Of a DNA stretch of 64,000 nucleotides, positions 33,504-42,448 are shown piece after piece. Origin of the DNA: an uncultured Eggerthellaceae bacterium (GTDB lineage: Bacteria > Actinomycetota > Coriobacteriia > Coriobacteriales > Eggerthellaceae); the NCBI GenBank assembly GCA_958454405.1, contig CAUEBO010000003.1, positions 1-64,000 on the forward strand, given 5' to 3'. The notes under the pieces are model-generated. The model saw only the letters and a program-made list of their open reading frames with translations. It searched no databases and had not been told where the DNA came from. The position numbers and the translations under genes are program-made. Numbering within the stretch: the first letter of the stretch is position 1; the number at the start of each line of letters is the position of its first letter.

Positions 33504-34091
33504 ATGACGAAGAAGAAAAAGAAACAACCCCCGGCATCTTGCCCGCGCGGCTTCGCAAGCCAACCGGCCAGGGAGAAGCGCTTCGACGAGCAGGGCCGCC
33601 GCATCGGCGATGACGGCTTGCCGATGACGAGGCTGCGGACGCGTGCGCATCGCCTTTTGAACGGGTTCTTCATCTGGGGCGTCGTGGCCGCCCTGCTGTG
33701 CGCGGGGTTCACGGTGCTCGCCGCCTTCCAGGGCCAGGTGCTTTCGGACTGGGAGCTGATCGCCATCGGAGGCGCGCACCGCAACGGGTTCAGCGTGGCC
33801 AGCCTGCTGCGCTACGAAGCCCTGTTCTGCCTGGTCGTGGCCGTCGCATCGGTGGCCAACCATCTGTACGGCTTTTCGTGGTTCTACGACGGGTACACGC
33901 TGAAGCCCGTCCGACGCATCACCGCGGGGCTCGGCCTGGCATGCGCGCTCTGGTTCGCGGCGGCTGCGCTGCTGGTGGGGGTGTTCGAGCCCGTGTCCTT
34001 CCTCACCATCGTGCTGCTGGCGCTTCTTTGGGCGCTGATCCCCAAGGTCTTCGAGGAGCGCGTGCGGCTGGCGGCCGCGTCTTCCCGGTAG
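33504..34091 (+). CDS. small multi-helix membrane protein, unknown function
   Basis: A 195-residue protein. The lysine-rich N-terminus (MTKKKKKQPP) and a hydrophilic 50-residue segment precede about four membrane helices (FFIWGVVAALLCAGFTVLAAF, ALFCLVVAVASVANHLYGF, ITAGLGLACALWFAAAALL, FLTIVLLALLWALI). I do not recognise a family. GAGGAAGGAG precedes the ATG. Confidence 0.7.
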   Translation: MTKKKKKQPPASCPRGFASQPAREKRFDEQGRRIGDDGLPMTRLRTRAHRLLNGFFIWGVVAALLCAGFTVLAAFQGQVLSDWELIAIGGAHRNGFSVASLLRYEALFCLVVAVASVANHLYGFSWFYDGYTLKPVRRITAGLGLACALWFAAAALLVGVFEPVSFLTIVLLALLWALIPKVFEERVRLAAASSR

Positions 34092-34268
34092 CCTCCTGCC
34101 GCGCGCTCACGAGCCGCTCCGCAGCTCCTTCGGCCATGCCGGCGCCGCTGCACGGGCGACCCTCCGTCTTCCCGAATCCCGCCGCGCCCGCGCTTCTTGG
34201 AAAGCTCGGGCGCGACGGCTCGTTCGGCGGCCATTTGTGCAGATCGCTCAGAACGTCGGTGTTTTCCG

Positions 34269-34298
34269 TTGACTTCGCGGCTCTCCGCTGTTTACAAT
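34269..34298 (+). promoter_or_regulatory. promoter of rplM-rpsI
   Basis: TTGACT (34269-34274), an 18-bp spacer and TACAAT (34293-34298). The transcript would carry a leader of about 200 nt including a GCCCCGC-ACG-GCGGGGC hairpin (34464-34480) just before rplM, a possible translational control element. The gap 34092-34506 holds nothing else. Confidence 0.75.
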
Positions 34299-34506
34299 GC
34301 AAAGGTTCGCTTTCAAAAGCCCCGTGCATGCAGCGAGAAGCGGAAGCGCAGACAAGGGAGTCCAGGCCCGAAGTCGCGCACCGGCGTAGGAACCCGGTAT
34401 CCGATCGACCTGCACTTTTGAAAACAAACAGCCGTCGCCATCGCAAGAGGGCGACGGGAACCCGCCCCGCACGGCGGGGCAGGACGTAGGTATGGAGGAA
34501 GAAGCA

Positions 34507-34941
34507 GTGAAGACGTATTACGCGAAGCCCAACGAAGTTGAGCGCGAATGGGTCTTGATCGACGCGACGGACCAAGTGCTCGGACGCGTTGCCAGCAAGG
34601 CCGCTCACATCCTCAAGGGCAAGCACAAGCCGCAGTACACGCCGCACGTGGACACGGGCGACTTCGTGATCATCGTCAATGCGGACAAGATCCGCGTGAC
34701 GGGCACGAAGGCCACCTCGAAGGAATATTTCCGCCACAGCGGGTTTCCCGGCGGGCTGAAGTCCGAGACCTTCGAAGAGGCCATGGCGAAGCATCCCGAG
34801 CGCGTCATCGAGCATGCCGTGAAGGGTATGCTGCCGAAGAACACGCTCGGTCGCGCCATGGGCAAGAAGCTCAAGGTGTACGTCGGTGCGGAGCATCCGC
34901 ACATGGCGCAGAAGCCCCGCGAGATCAAGATGGAGGGATAA
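34507..34941 (+). CDS. rplM: 50S ribosomal protein L13
   Basis: A 144-residue large-subunit protein, close to the usual 142. MKTYYAKPNEVEREWVLIDA opens the family sequence, followed by HILKGKHKPQYTPH and MLPKNTLGRAM. The GTG at 34507, with GGAGGAAGAAGCA upstream, matches the family N-terminus; the in-frame ATG at 34492 would add five residues (MEEEA). Followed 3 bp later by rpsI, the conserved bacterial order. Confidence 0.97.
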   Translation: MKTYYAKPNEVEREWVLIDATDQVLGRVASKAAHILKGKHKPQYTPHVDTGDFVIIVNADKIRVTGTKATSKEYFRHSGFPGGLKSETFEEAMAKHPERVIEHAVKGMLPKNTLGRAMGKKLKVYVGAEHPHMAQKPREIKMEG

Positions 34942-34944
34942 CCC

Positions 34945-35337
34945 ATGGCAGGTGAAGCTTTGTACTACGGCACCGGCCGCCGGAAGAACGCCGTCGCTCG
35001 CGTTCGCCTTGTTCCCGGCACCGGCAAAGTGACCGTCAACGGCCGCGAGGCGAAGGACTACTTCGGTCGCGACGCGCTCGTGAACTACGCGCTGACGCCG
35101 TTCAAGGTCACCGACACGACGGACCACTTCGACGTCATCGCCCGCATCAACGGCGGCGGCATCTCGGGTCAGGCCGGCGCGCTGCGCCACGGCATCTCCC
35201 GCGCGCTGCTCGATGCCGGCGACTACCGCGCCGAGCTCAAGAAGGCCGGCTACCTCACGCGCGACTCCCGTATGGTCGAGCGCAAGAAGTACGGTCTGAA
35301 GAAGGCCCGCAAGCGCCCGCAGTTCAGCAAGCGCTAG
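34945..35337 (+). CDS. rpsI: 30S ribosomal protein S9
   Basis: A 130-residue small-subunit protein. GTGRRKNAVARVRLVPG at the N-terminus and the basic tail KKARKRPQFSKR, which reaches the decoding centre, identify it. GGAGGGATAACCC precedes the ATG. Cotranscribed with rplM and ended by the terminator at 35397. Confidence 0.98.
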   Translation: MAGEALYYGTGRRKNAVARVRLVPGTGKVTVNGREAKDYFGRDALVNYALTPFKVTDTTDHFDVIARINGGGISGQAGALRHGISRALLDAGDYRAELKKAGYLTRDSRMVERKKYGLKKARKRPQFSKR

Positions 35338-35396
35338 TCCGCGGATTGCAAGATCGTTCTGGAGGGGCCCCGTTCCGAGGGCCTCTTCCCAGAGGC

Positions 35397-35437
35397 AACG
35401 GCTCCCTGCACCAGGCAGGGAGCCGTTCTGTTTTCTC
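35397..35437 (+). terminator. terminator of rplM-rpsI
   Basis: A 13-bp perfect stem (35397-35409 with 35415-35427), then CTGTTTTCTC. Canonical. Confidence 0.9.
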
Positions 35438-35496
35438 CTGGAGGCGCGGCTCCCTTCGCATTCGGATTTCCGTGGGAAAACCGGTATCATGAAGGC

Positions 35497-36894
35497 ATGA
35501 CGACGAAAACCAAACAGACCGTCTGCTGCATCGTGTCGCTTGCCTTCCTGCTGCCTCTTCTGCGGGGAGCCTACGTTCAGCCGCTCTTCGGTGCGACGGC
35601 GGACGGCGCAGGGTTTGGAGGGGTCGTTTCATTCGGATTGTATGGAGTGACGCTCGTTGTCGCTGCACTTGTTTTGGTGGCGGGGGAGAAGGGCGTTGCG
35701 CGCTTCCTCGAACGGCGCACTGCGATCGCTGCGCTGACCGTGATCGGATTGGCGGGGTTTTTGCTGTGCTTCCTGCGCGACGGCGCTGCGGTGTTCGGAG
35801 GCGCCGCCCTGCTCGCCGTGTTCCTTGCCGGCTCGCTCGCCCTGTGGGCAGAGGTTTTGGCCGGCTTCTCTCCCGCGCGGATGATCGCCTGCGCGTCGGT
35901 TGGCTTCGTTGCCAGCTTCTTCACTCATCTGATCGCGCAGCTTCCGTCACCCGTTCCCGATGTGCAGATGCTGCTCGTTCCCCTGGTATCGGGTTCTGCT
36001 CGCCTATGGTGCGGCGAGGTGCCCCGCCGAAGCGATCGCAGCTTTTTGGACGCTTCGAAGGAGCTGCCGCTGGGATTCGCTCTCTCGATGGCCTTGTTCT
36101 GCCTGGTGGGAAATTTGTTTAGAGGCATTACCGGAGCGTTTCAGACCTCGGTGGTTTCCGACTCGGTCTTTTACATGACTGCCGCCAACCTGAGCATCGG
36201 GCTGATCATCATCGTTTTGGTCGTGTTCCATGTTCGAACGCAGAAGCTGCTCTTCTGGTGCTGGTTCGTGTTCTCGCTCGGGTTCCTCGTCGGCGTGTTC
36301 CTCTCCGCGTTTCCCGATGGCACGTTGTTGAAGGTGGGATCCGATATCGTCACCTTGAGCCGCGTGGGCATTGAGTTTTTGCTGTTCCTCTGCGTCATCC
36401 TCATCATCGCCAAAACCGGTACGTATTCGCCTGGGATGTTGGGAGCGCTGTTCATCCTGCCGGTTGGCCTTTCCGTGCTGCTGCGCGGGGTTGTTGCGCC
36501 CTTGGTGGCGCATGCCGTGGGCGAACAGCTGCTGGGCAGTTTTCCCATCATCGTGTTAGGGGCGGGCTTCGCCTTGCTGTTCGCGCAATACGCGTTCGTG
36601 GGCAAAACGTACTTCGAAGGCTTCTTCGAGTCCCGCGAAGCGGCGGGCGACGGCGATTGCGAGCAGGATGCTCTGGACAGCCTGCATCGCGCGTACGGCT
36701 TGACGGAGCGCGAGACCACCGTTGCTTCCTATATAGCCAAAGGATACAGCCTCAACAAGATAGCCGACTTGCTCTCGCTCTCGCCAAACACGATTCGATC
36801 GCACTACCGCTCAATCTACCGCAAGTGCGCTGTTCACAAGCGTCAGGAGCTCATCGAGCTCGTCGAGACGCTCAAAGGCCGAAGCTTGTTGTAA
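35497..36894 (+). CDS. LuxR-type transcriptional regulator with polytopic membrane domain (2)
   Basis: A 465-residue protein with about 12 hydrophobic helices followed by a C-terminal LuxR helix-turn-helix (LTERETTVASYIAKGYSLNKIADLL, NTIRSHYRSIYRKCAV). The base composition of the gene is somewhat lower in GC than its neighbours. A short AAGGC precedes the ATG, so the ribosome site is weak. It lies directly upstream of flavoprotein 2 on the same strand, unlike the divergent arrangement of the other three pairs. Confidence 0.85.
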   Translation: MTTKTKQTVCCIVSLAFLLPLLRGAYVQPLFGATADGAGFGGVVSFGLYGVTLVVAALVLVAGEKGVARFLERRTAIAALTVIGLAGFLLCFLRDGAAVFGGAALLAVFLAGSLALWAEVLAGFSPARMIACASVGFVASFFTHLIAQLPSPVPDVQMLLVPLVSGSARLWCGEVPRRSDRSFLDASKELPLGFALSMALFCLVGNLFRGITGAFQTSVVSDSVFYMTAANLSIGLIIIVLVVFHVRTQKLLFWCWFVFSLGFLVGVFLSAFPDGTLLKVGSDIVTLSRVGIEFLLFLCVILIIAKTGTYSPGMLGALFILPVGLSVLLRGVVAPLVAHAVGEQLLGSFPIIVLGAGFALLFAQYAFVGKTYFEGFFESREAAGDGDCEQDALDSLHRAYGLTERETTVASYIAKGYSLNKIADLLSLSPNTIRSHYRSIYRKCAVHKRQELIELVETLKGRSLL

Positions 36895-37039
36895 AACTCC
36901 TGGTGGTAAGCGAATAGCATGAAACGTGCGACAGAAATGCGCCGCTCTATGCGTATCGCGGATCTTCCCCGCAGTCTAGGGTGCGGTTGTGCGGAGGCGC
37001 CGTTGCCCCGCGCGAAACGCAACAAGGGAGGAGATCGTC

Positions 37040-38629
37040 ATGGAACTCGATCGGAGAACGTTCATCAAAGGGGCCGCGCTGAGCGGAGCGCTGGCGGCAA
37101 CCGCAGGGCTGGCAGCCTGCAGCCCGGCGCAAAGCGGAGAAAGCGACGGCGGTCAGACCGGCGCTTCCGATGCGGGCGCAGGGCAGCAAAGCGGCGATTG
37201 GCGCGCTGCCCCCGAGCCCATCGCCGACATCGCCGAGACGGTGGATGCGGACGTCGTGGTCGTAGGGGCGGGCACGTCGGGGTGCTTCGCGACGCTTGCC
37301 GCCGTGGAAGCGGGCGCGAAAACCGTGTGCCTCCAGAAAGGCAGCATGGTCATGACCCATGGGGCGGTGTTCGGGGCCATCGGAAGCCGCTGGCAGCAGG
37401 AGGCCGGTTACGAGTACGACATCAACGAGATGGCGAACGCGCATGCCCGCTACAATTCGCTTCGGCCGGACATCCGCTTTCTCAAGTCCATCATGGCGGA
37501 ATCGGCGAAAACGCTTGAATGGATCGCCGACGAGACCGGCACCGACTTTGAGCTGGTGGTCAAGGGAGGCAACCACTACGAGTACGATCAGCCGGTGTTC
37601 ATGACCGGCCATCGCACGACGGCTGACAAAGCCATCGGCTTGGCGACGCAGATCGCCGACTTGGCGACGTCGAAGGGTGCGGAGTTCTACTTCGATACGC
37701 CCGGCGTGCAGCTCGTGAGCGAAGACGGCAGGGTGAAGGGCGTTGTCGGGCAGAGGGAAGACGGCTCCTACGTGCAGTTCAATGCCGCGAAGGGCGTCAT
37801 CCTCTCCACGGGCGACTACGGTTCCGACTACGCCATGTGCGCTGATCTGTGCCCGTGGGTGGTAGGGACGAACAACTACTACAATCCGCCGTACAACACT
37901 GGAGACGGCCACAAGATGGGCACCTGGGTGGGGGCCAAGATGGAGACGCCGCCTCACACGAAGATGGCCCACGTGCACAGCTGCATCGACGGCACGAACC
38001 TCACCGACTCGCCCATGCGCACCGATCCGTTCCTCTGGGTGAACCAGAACGGCGAGCGTTTCTGCAATGAGGACATGGAGTACGGCATGATCTGCAACAT
38101 CGTGTCTGAACAGCCGGGCGATGTGTACTACATCGTCTGCGATGCCACCTATGCGGATCAGCGGAAGACGCGCCGCAATCCTGGGGCCGACATCAAGCAG
38201 GAGGCCGTGGACAAGGCCGTCGAGCTCGGCTATTGGATCACCGCCGATACGCTGGAAGAAGCGGCCGAAGCGTGGGAGATTCCCGCCGAAGCGCTCAAGG
38301 AAACCGTCGCGCGGTACAACGAGCTGGCCGAGGCCGGCGTCGATGAAGATTACGGCAAGCCGGCTGCGGATCTTGGTCCCATAGCCCAAGGCCCGTTCCA
38401 TATCGTCCGGGTGTACACCCCGATGGACGTGACCATGGGCGGCCTCATGGTGAACGGGAACATGCAGGTGCTCGACGAGGACGACGCTGTGATCGAAGGG
38501 CTGTACGCCACCGGCAACACGCAGGGCGGGTTCTATGGGGCGACGGACTACGATTTGGAAGTCGACGGGTTCAGTCTGGGGCGAGCCGCTACCTCGGGCC
38601 GCCTCGCGGGGGAGCATGCCGCAAGGTAA
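37040..38629 (+). CDS. Tat-exported lipoprotein flavoprotein 2 (fumarate-reductase-like)
   Basis: A 529-residue FAD_binding_2 protein. DRRTFIKG is the Tat motif and the lipobox cysteine is C27 (LAAC). VVVVGAGTSGC (about 73-82) binds FAD, and the C-terminus has ATGNTQGGFYGATDY. No heme or FMN domain is present. Substrate unknown. AAGGGAGGAGATCGTC precedes the ATG. Its neighbours are LuxR regulator 2 upstream (same strand) and flavoprotein 3 convergent downstream. Confidence 0.88.
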   Translation: MELDRRTFIKGAALSGALAATAGLAACSPAQSGESDGGQTGASDAGAGQQSGDWRAAPEPIADIAETVDADVVVVGAGTSGCFATLAAVEAGAKTVCLQKGSMVMTHGAVFGAIGSRWQQEAGYEYDINEMANAHARYNSLRPDIRFLKSIMAESAKTLEWIADETGTDFELVVKGGNHYEYDQPVFMTGHRTTADKAIGLATQIADLATSKGAEFYFDTPGVQLVSEDGRVKGVVGQREDGSYVQFNAAKGVILSTGDYGSDYAMCADLCPWVVGTNNYYNPPYNTGDGHKMGTWVGAKMETPPHTKMAHVHSCIDGTNLTDSPMRTDPFLWVNQNGERFCNEDMEYGMICNIVSEQPGDVYYIVCDATYADQRKTRRNPGADIKQEAVDKAVELGYWITADTLEEAAEAWEIPAEALKETVARYNELAEAGVDEDYGKPAADLGPIAQGPFHIVRVYTPMDVTMGGLMVNGNMQVLDEDDAVIEGLYATGNTQGGFYGATDYDLEVDGFSLGRAATSGRLAGEHAAR

Positions 38630-38645
38630 CGGATGCAGACGCGCT

Positions 38646-38678
38646 GCGCCCCGCCGGATGTCCTTTCCGGCGGGGCGC
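38646..38678. terminator. hairpin 1 between convergent flavoprotein genes
   Basis: Perfect 12-bp stem GCGCCCCGCCGG (38646-38657) with 38667-38678, directly downstream of flavoprotein 2. Confidence 0.7.
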
Positions 38679-38726
38679 CTGCGTTCGGGCCGTCGCGTGC
38701 TCGGCGCTTGCTGCTTGCGAAAACGA

Positions 38727-38808
38727 ATGCGGCCGCCCGATTCGCTCGAGCGGCCGCATATCCGGTTTGCGGGCCGGGGCCGGGGAGGGAGGGAAAGGCC
38801 CCGGCCCG
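38727..38808. terminator. hairpins 2 and 3 between convergent flavoprotein genes
   Basis: ATGCGGCCGC (38727-38736) pairs with 38750-38759; CGGGCCGGGGCC (38770-38781) pairs with 38797-38808. Confidence 0.55.
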
Positions 38809-38867
38809 TTCCGGAACGATGAAGGCCGGTTCATCTGCGCAGGGGAGCGCAGCATGCCTGCCGACCC

Positions 38868-38895
38868 GCATGCGGCGCCGAGGAGCGCCGCATGC
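38868..38895 (-). terminator. hairpin 4, end of flavoprotein 3
   Basis: Perfect 11-bp stem (38868-38878 with 38885-38895) with a 6-nt loop, 18 bp beyond the minus-strand stop codon. Confidence 0.6.
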
Positions 38896-38912
38896 ATGGC
38901 AGAGGACGCGCC

Positions 38913-40673
38913 TTACTTGGCAGCCAGGTCCTTGCCCAGCAGATAGGCGAACGTGTTGCAGTTCATGCCCAGGTTGTGGCCGCAGATGGCGAAGTTGTAG
39001 CAGTTCGCGTAGCTGTCGCCCACCATGATGCCCAGGTTGTACAGGCCCTCGATGGGCTCGTTGCTCTCGTCGCACACCTGCATGTTCTCGTTGGTGCGCA
39101 GGCCGCCCGTGACGCACAGGAAGTTCGCCGGGCTCATTTCCAGCTTGCAGCCGTAGAACGGGCCTTCCTTGATGGGGGCCAAAAGCGAGGCGTCCTTGTG
39201 GAAGTCGTCGTCATGCTTGGCGTCGCACAGCTCGTTGTAGCGCTCGACGGACGCTTTGGCCTGCTCCGGGTCGAGCCCGTCAAGCTGTGCGATGACCTCT
39301 TCGATGGTGTCGCCCTTGACGAACGTGCCCTTCTCGACGTTGCTGTCCCACACCTGCAGGTACTCCTCGGGCGTGTAGGGGTTGCGCCCTTCGTTCTCCA
39401 CGATCGTGGTGCCGAAGGTCTCCCACTGGTCGAACCAGTTTGCATAGGCGGTGTCCCAGATGCCGTAGCGCGTCATGTCAGGCTGCATCATCATGGCGTA
39501 CGTGCCGTACGAGAAGATGACGTCCTCGTTGGAGTAGCGCTCGCCCTTCTTGTTGAGCAGCAGGCCCGAGAAGTCGGCGATGCTCTGGCGGTAGGGCATG
39601 GGGCCCACCGCGTCGATCATGGGAGCGTTCGGAAGGGTCTGCTGCCAAGCGGCGCCTGCCCACAGGCCCATCTTCTGGCCGTCTCCCGGCCCGAGGCCGC
39701 CGAACTGGAACATGGCGTCGTAGTCCACTTCGTTGTACTGCAGAAGCGGGGCCACCCACGAGCAGTACTTCGCCATCATGTCCTGGTTCGCGGAGAAGTC
39801 GCCGGTGGCCAGCACGATGCCCTTCTTGCCCACGTACTTCACGTAGTTGCCGTCGGGGTCCTTGGCGACGATGGCGGACACGCGGCCGGCGCCGTCGTCG
39901 TCGCGGACGAGGTACTGGCCGATGGTGTTGTAGTGAATCTGGCCGCCCTGCGCCTTGATCTTCTCTTCGTACATGGCGATGACCAGGTTCTGGCCGGTAG
40001 CGGCGCCGGACTCGGTTCCGTCGGTGGCCTCCACCCAGTTATGCGATCCAGGATGCGCGGTGAACACGCCCTCGGTGTCGGTGTAGCCGATCTCCATGGT
40101 GGTGGTGTAGCCCTTGCCCTCCATGAGGTCGATGAGCCAGTTCATCGTGGAGGCGCTGTTGTTGATCCACTTGTACCACTTCTTCTGGTCCACGCGGTAT
40201 CCGTTGCGGGCCAGCTCCTGGCGGATGTAGCCGTCGATGGTGTCCTTCGTGTAGTCGGTGATGCCCAGGCGCTCGTGGAACTTCGTCCCGATGCCGTGGT
40301 TCGAGCCGCCGCGCGCAACCGGCTGCGAGCTTGCCGCGAACAGGATGACGTCGGCGCCCTCCTCCGTCGCGGATGCCGCGCAGGCAAGGCCCGACACACC
40401 GGCGCCCACCACGATGATGTCCGCTTCGTAGGTGTTCGTGATCTCGCTGTCAGCCACCGGCTCGGGCGCGACTTCGAACTCCCACGTGCCGTTGTTGATG
40501 GTGTCGGCGGTAAGATGACCCGCGCTTCCGCTCGCTTCTCCCGAGCCGGTGCTGCCCGATCCTTCGCTTCCCGACGCGCAGCCCGCCAACCCGAAGGCCG
40601 CGGTGCCAGCTCCGGCGAGCACGGCTCCCTTGAGGAAGCTGCGGCGATCGAACGCCGTGTTCTGCATACCCAT
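38913..40673 (-). CDS. Tat-exported lipoprotein flavoprotein 3 (fumarate-reductase-like)
   Basis: A 586-residue FAD_binding_2 protein with Tat motif DRRSFLKG and lipobox LAGC (C32). IIVVGAGVSGLAC (about 87-98) is the FAD site; PVARGGSNHG follows as in this subfamily. The C-terminus has GIMVGDSYANCYNF. The substrate is unknown and no cytochrome partner is adjacent. AGGAGGAACCT precedes the ATG at 40673; a second ATG at 40667 is possible. Divergent from LuxR regulator 3, which probably controls it. Confidence 0.88.
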   Translation of the reverse strand: MGMQNTAFDRRSFLKGAVLAGAGTAAFGLAGCASGSEGSGSTGSGEASGSAGHLTADTINNGTWEFEVAPEPVADSEITNTYEADIIVVGAGVSGLACAASATEEGADVILFAASSQPVARGGSNHGIGTKFHERLGITDYTKDTIDGYIRQELARNGYRVDQKKWYKWINNSASTMNWLIDLMEGKGYTTTMEIGYTDTEGVFTAHPGSHNWVEATDGTESGAATGQNLVIAMYEEKIKAQGGQIHYNTIGQYLVRDDDGAGRVSAIVAKDPDGNYVKYVGKKGIVLATGDFSANQDMMAKYCSWVAPLLQYNEVDYDAMFQFGGLGPGDGQKMGLWAGAAWQQTLPNAPMIDAVGPMPYRQSIADFSGLLLNKKGERYSNEDVIFSYGTYAMMMQPDMTRYGIWDTAYANWFDQWETFGTTIVENEGRNPYTPEEYLQVWDSNVEKGTFVKGDTIEEVIAQLDGLDPEQAKASVERYNELCDAKHDDDFHKDASLLAPIKEGPFYGCKLEMSPANFLCVTGGLRTNENMQVCDESNEPIEGLYNLGIMVGDSYANCYNFAICGHNLGMNCNTFAYLLGKDLAAK

Positions 40674-40882
40674 AGGTTCCTCCTATCCCTCGTGCGCTTC
40701 CGCGCACGCTTGTCCAGCAGTTCGCAGTGTAGGCAAAAACGGCGGGCGAACCTCACATGGCATAGGTGAATTTGGCCGTTTTCGCGTGTGATGCGGGGGT
40801 TGAACGGGTATGGTGGTACGGTGGGCATACTGAGGGGCATCATGCTCTCGGGGGCCTGCGCTACAGCATCGGGGAGGGTGCC

Positions 40883-42448
40883 ATGTCGGGAAAAAGCTTC
40901 CGTGCGCTTGATGCGTACAGCATAGGCTTCGCGGTGTACCTTGTGTTGAGCTCCACGTCCGCATGGGGCCTGCTGCAGCTCGCCTCCCTTTCGTCGTCGT
41001 CGTTCGGCGGCATGAACGGCGCCGAGACGGTGCGCTCGATCGGCTACCTCGGCGTTTTGCTGGCGTTCGGCATCGGGTGCCTGTACCTGCCCTCGCGCTG
41101 CAAGCGCGACACCACGTTCGTATCCACCGCCTGCCTGCTCATCGGATACGCCGGCTTGTTCGCCTCGATATTCATGCCGGGCGACACTTCGTGGGTGCAG
41201 CTGTTTTCGGCGCTGCTCATCGGCATGGGCTCGTCGCTTTCCTTCATCGTGTGGCAGCGCCTGTTCGCCGAGCAGGAAACCGACGGCGCGGCGCGGCGCA
41301 TCATCGCGGGGTCGGCCCTGTCGGCGGTGCTCTACCTTGCCGTCTCGTGCATTTCGTGGATCTGGCTCTACGGGGCGGCGGTGCTCGTGCTGGTGGCCCT
41401 CAACGCGTGGTTCCTCCAGCGCTGCAAAGGGGCGGCGTTCAAACGCTCGTCGGGCAGCATCATCGTGGAGCAGGACGGCGGCAACACGCTGGCCAGCATC
41501 GTTTCAAGCGCGGGGCGCTACATGCTGTGCATCGCGGCCATCGGCTACGTGGGGGGCATCTCGCGCACGTTCGCGCAGCAAAGCGGCGGCGGAGGCCTCG
41601 TTTTGAACGTGACGCTTGCCGCGGGGATGCTGATCGCGGCGCTTGCGCTGGCGGTGATGTGGGAGAAGGTGCGCGACAAGCTCTCGTTCTCGGCGGTGTA
41701 CACGGGGCTGTTCTTCCTCGTCATGACCGGTTTCCTGTTCCTGCCGTTCTTCGATGCGGGCTACCGCCTGCTGTTCGCGGGCTTGGCGAACGCCGCGTTT
41801 TCCGTCGTCTCGATCTTCATGATGGTGACGTGCATCAAGATAGCCAAGCTGCGGCAGGTCGATCCCATCGCCGTGTTCGGCGTGTTCGCCGGCATCGTGT
41901 ACGGCGGCGTGCTGGTGGGACGCGCGGTGGGCGACGCCCTCGGGCAGACCTACGACGTCTCGCAGATCCTCGTGATAGCGCTCATGTCCATCTACGTGCT
42001 GTCGTTCGCGGGCGTGGTGGCCAACTTCCGCCGCAAGAACAAGGCCGACAGGGAGTTCGACCCCATCGGCGAGATGCCTCCGGCGCAGGAGGGCGAAGGG
42101 GCCGCGCGGGATTCGGGCGCGGATGCGGGAGCGGCGCCTGCGGATGAGGCCGGCGCTCCGCCTGAGCCGCTGCTCGTTCGGAAGGTCATCGTCGCGCAGG
42201 ACATGGTCCCGGTCTACTGCCGCATGATAAAGAAGGCGTACGGCCTCTCGAACCGCGAGACCGACGTGCTGGAGCTGATCATCAGGGGCCGGGACGTGGC
42301 CCGCATGGCGGAAACGCTGTTCGTGTCTGAGAACACGGTTCGCTCGCATTGCAAGAATCTGTACCGCAAGCTGGACGTCCACAACCGACAGCAAGTGTTC
42401 GACTTGGTCGAGGAATTCAGGGAGAAAGAGGAAGACGATGGCATGTGA
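40883..42448 (+). CDS. LuxR-type transcriptional regulator with polytopic membrane domain (3)
   Basis: A 521-residue protein: about 12 hydrophobic helices, a hydrophilic acidic linker (about 395-430, rich in Ala, Glu and Pro), then the LuxR helix-turn-helix (LSNRETDVLELIIRGRDVARMAETLF, NTVRSHCKNLYRKLDV). GGGGAGGG precedes the ATG at 40883. Its last 11 bp overlap the start of the S-M fusion gene, so the two proteins are made together. Divergent from flavoprotein 3. Confidence 0.86.
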   Translation: MSGKSFRALDAYSIGFAVYLVLSSTSAWGLLQLASLSSSSFGGMNGAETVRSIGYLGVLLAFGIGCLYLPSRCKRDTTFVSTACLLIGYAGLFASIFMPGDTSWVQLFSALLIGMGSSLSFIVWQRLFAEQETDGAARRIIAGSALSAVLYLAVSCISWIWLYGAAVLVLVALNAWFLQRCKGAAFKRSSGSIIVEQDGGNTLASIVSSAGRYMLCIAAIGYVGGISRTFAQQSGGGGLVLNVTLAAGMLIAALALAVMWEKVRDKLSFSAVYTGLFFLVMTGFLFLPFFDAGYRLLFAGLANAAFSVVSIFMMVTCIKIAKLRQVDPIAVFGVFAGIVYGGVLVGRAVGDALGQTYDVSQILVIALMSIYVLSFAGVVANFRRKNKADREFDPIGEMPPAQEGEGAARDSGADAGAAPADEAGAPPEPLLVRKVIVAQDMVPVYCRMIKKAYGLSNRETDVLELIIRGRDVARMAETLFVSENTVRSHCKNLYRKLDVHNRQQVFDLVEEFREKEEDDGM

